DNA from: Aliiglaciecola sp041538045
GTDB lineage: Bacteria; Pseudomonadota; Gammaproteobacteria; Enterobacterales; Alteromonadaceae
DNA length: 64,000 nt
Direction: 5' to 3'
Assembly (NCBI RefSeq): GCF_041538045.1
Contig: NZ_JBGOSE010000001.1
Coordinates: 756,188-820,187 of the forward strand
Shown here: in pieces, positions 63,777 to 64,000 of the stretch
Numbering within the stretch: the stretch's first letter is position 1
How the letters are laid out: every line of letters begins with the position of its first letter
Program-made: the position numbers and the translations under genes
Notes under the pieces: generated by a model
Told to the model about the DNA's origin: nothing
The model's input: only the letters and a program-made list of their open reading frames with translations
The model's database searches: none

Positions 63777-64000
63777 ATAAACTGGTTTGATGTTAAAGTC
63801 TTATTGCTTATTTTTTACGTAGAGTTTAATGGCTAAAAAAATTGAAAACCTAACGTTATTAAATTAATGGAAGCACTAGAGTTAATATACTAAACCGCGA
63901 TTGAACAATTGATTAAGTGATAGTCTGCAAATGACTTATACCGTGATTTTTCAATTTAGAATGTAACTTAATTGGCTCCTGCTAAATTCAACAAACTAGT

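Noticed and set aside
63733..64000. Search for a gene at the right edge
   Set aside because: No open frame longer than about 12 codons with a start and ribosome-binding site was seen; only short repeats are present.

Overview
The window is chromosomal DNA of a gammaproteobacterium, most likely a marine member of the Alteromonadaceae (Glaciecola/Paraglaciecola/Alteromonas relatives). This rests on the moderately AT-rich composition, a tmRNA tag of the ANDENYALAA type, the gene orders smpB / ratA-rnfH, cysZ / smc-zipA-ligA and comEC / msbA-lpxK-ycaR-kdsB, and many c-di-GMP, RND and ABC exporter genes. No ribosomal RNA, tRNA, CRISPR array or complete insertion sequence was seen. The genus is inference.

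Left edge (1-3863): the first 180 bases are the start of a P4-type tyrosine integrase on the minus strand, with a long inverted repeat touching its start codon, just beyond the 3' end of the tmRNA gene ssrA. This looks like the inner border of a genomic island integrated at ssrA; the island lies outside the window. After ssrA come an old-yellow-enzyme-type oxidoreductase, a 22-bp tandem repeat array, smpB, and ratA-rnfH.

4 to 26 kb: a ribosome-assembly GTPase (rbgA/ylqF) behind a 16-bp hairpin; a PAS-PAS-GGDEF diguanylate cyclase; an EAL-HDOD protein; ppsR and ppsA divergently arranged; a fatty-acid desaturase divergent from a PaaX-like regulator; ydiJ (FAD/Fe-S 2-hydroxyacid dehydrogenase); roxA with a GNAT gene and a membrane class III nucleotidyl cyclase; cdd; nlpI; an exported repeat protein with a zinc-protease motif; and a PAS-GGDEF-EAL protein.

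26 to 45 kb: cysZ; smc, zipA and ligA (chromosome organisation, division, DNA ligation); DUF1801 and DUF2062 genes; comEC, whose N-terminal coding region carries an in-frame amber codon; msbA-lpxK-ycaR-kdsB (lipid A and LPS); a short-chain dehydrogenase; and modABC (molybdate uptake).

45 to 64 kb: a MacAB-like four-gene ABC exporter (adaptor, ATPase, two FtsX-type permeases); a class I HMG-CoA reductase, unusual for a bacterium of this kind; a TrmH-family methyltransferase; a TerB-like protein; an RND efflux operon with one lipoprotein adaptor and two different RND pumps; and, divergent from it, a VWA lipoprotein - ECF sigma factor - probable anti-sigma operon that looks like an autoregulated envelope-stress module.

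I found no clearly new defence or mobile system. The best leads are the ssrA island border with its integrase inverted repeat, the broken start of comEC, the class I HMG-CoA reductase, the VWA/ECF operon facing the double RND pump, the hairpin before rbgA, and the exported zincin-like protein.
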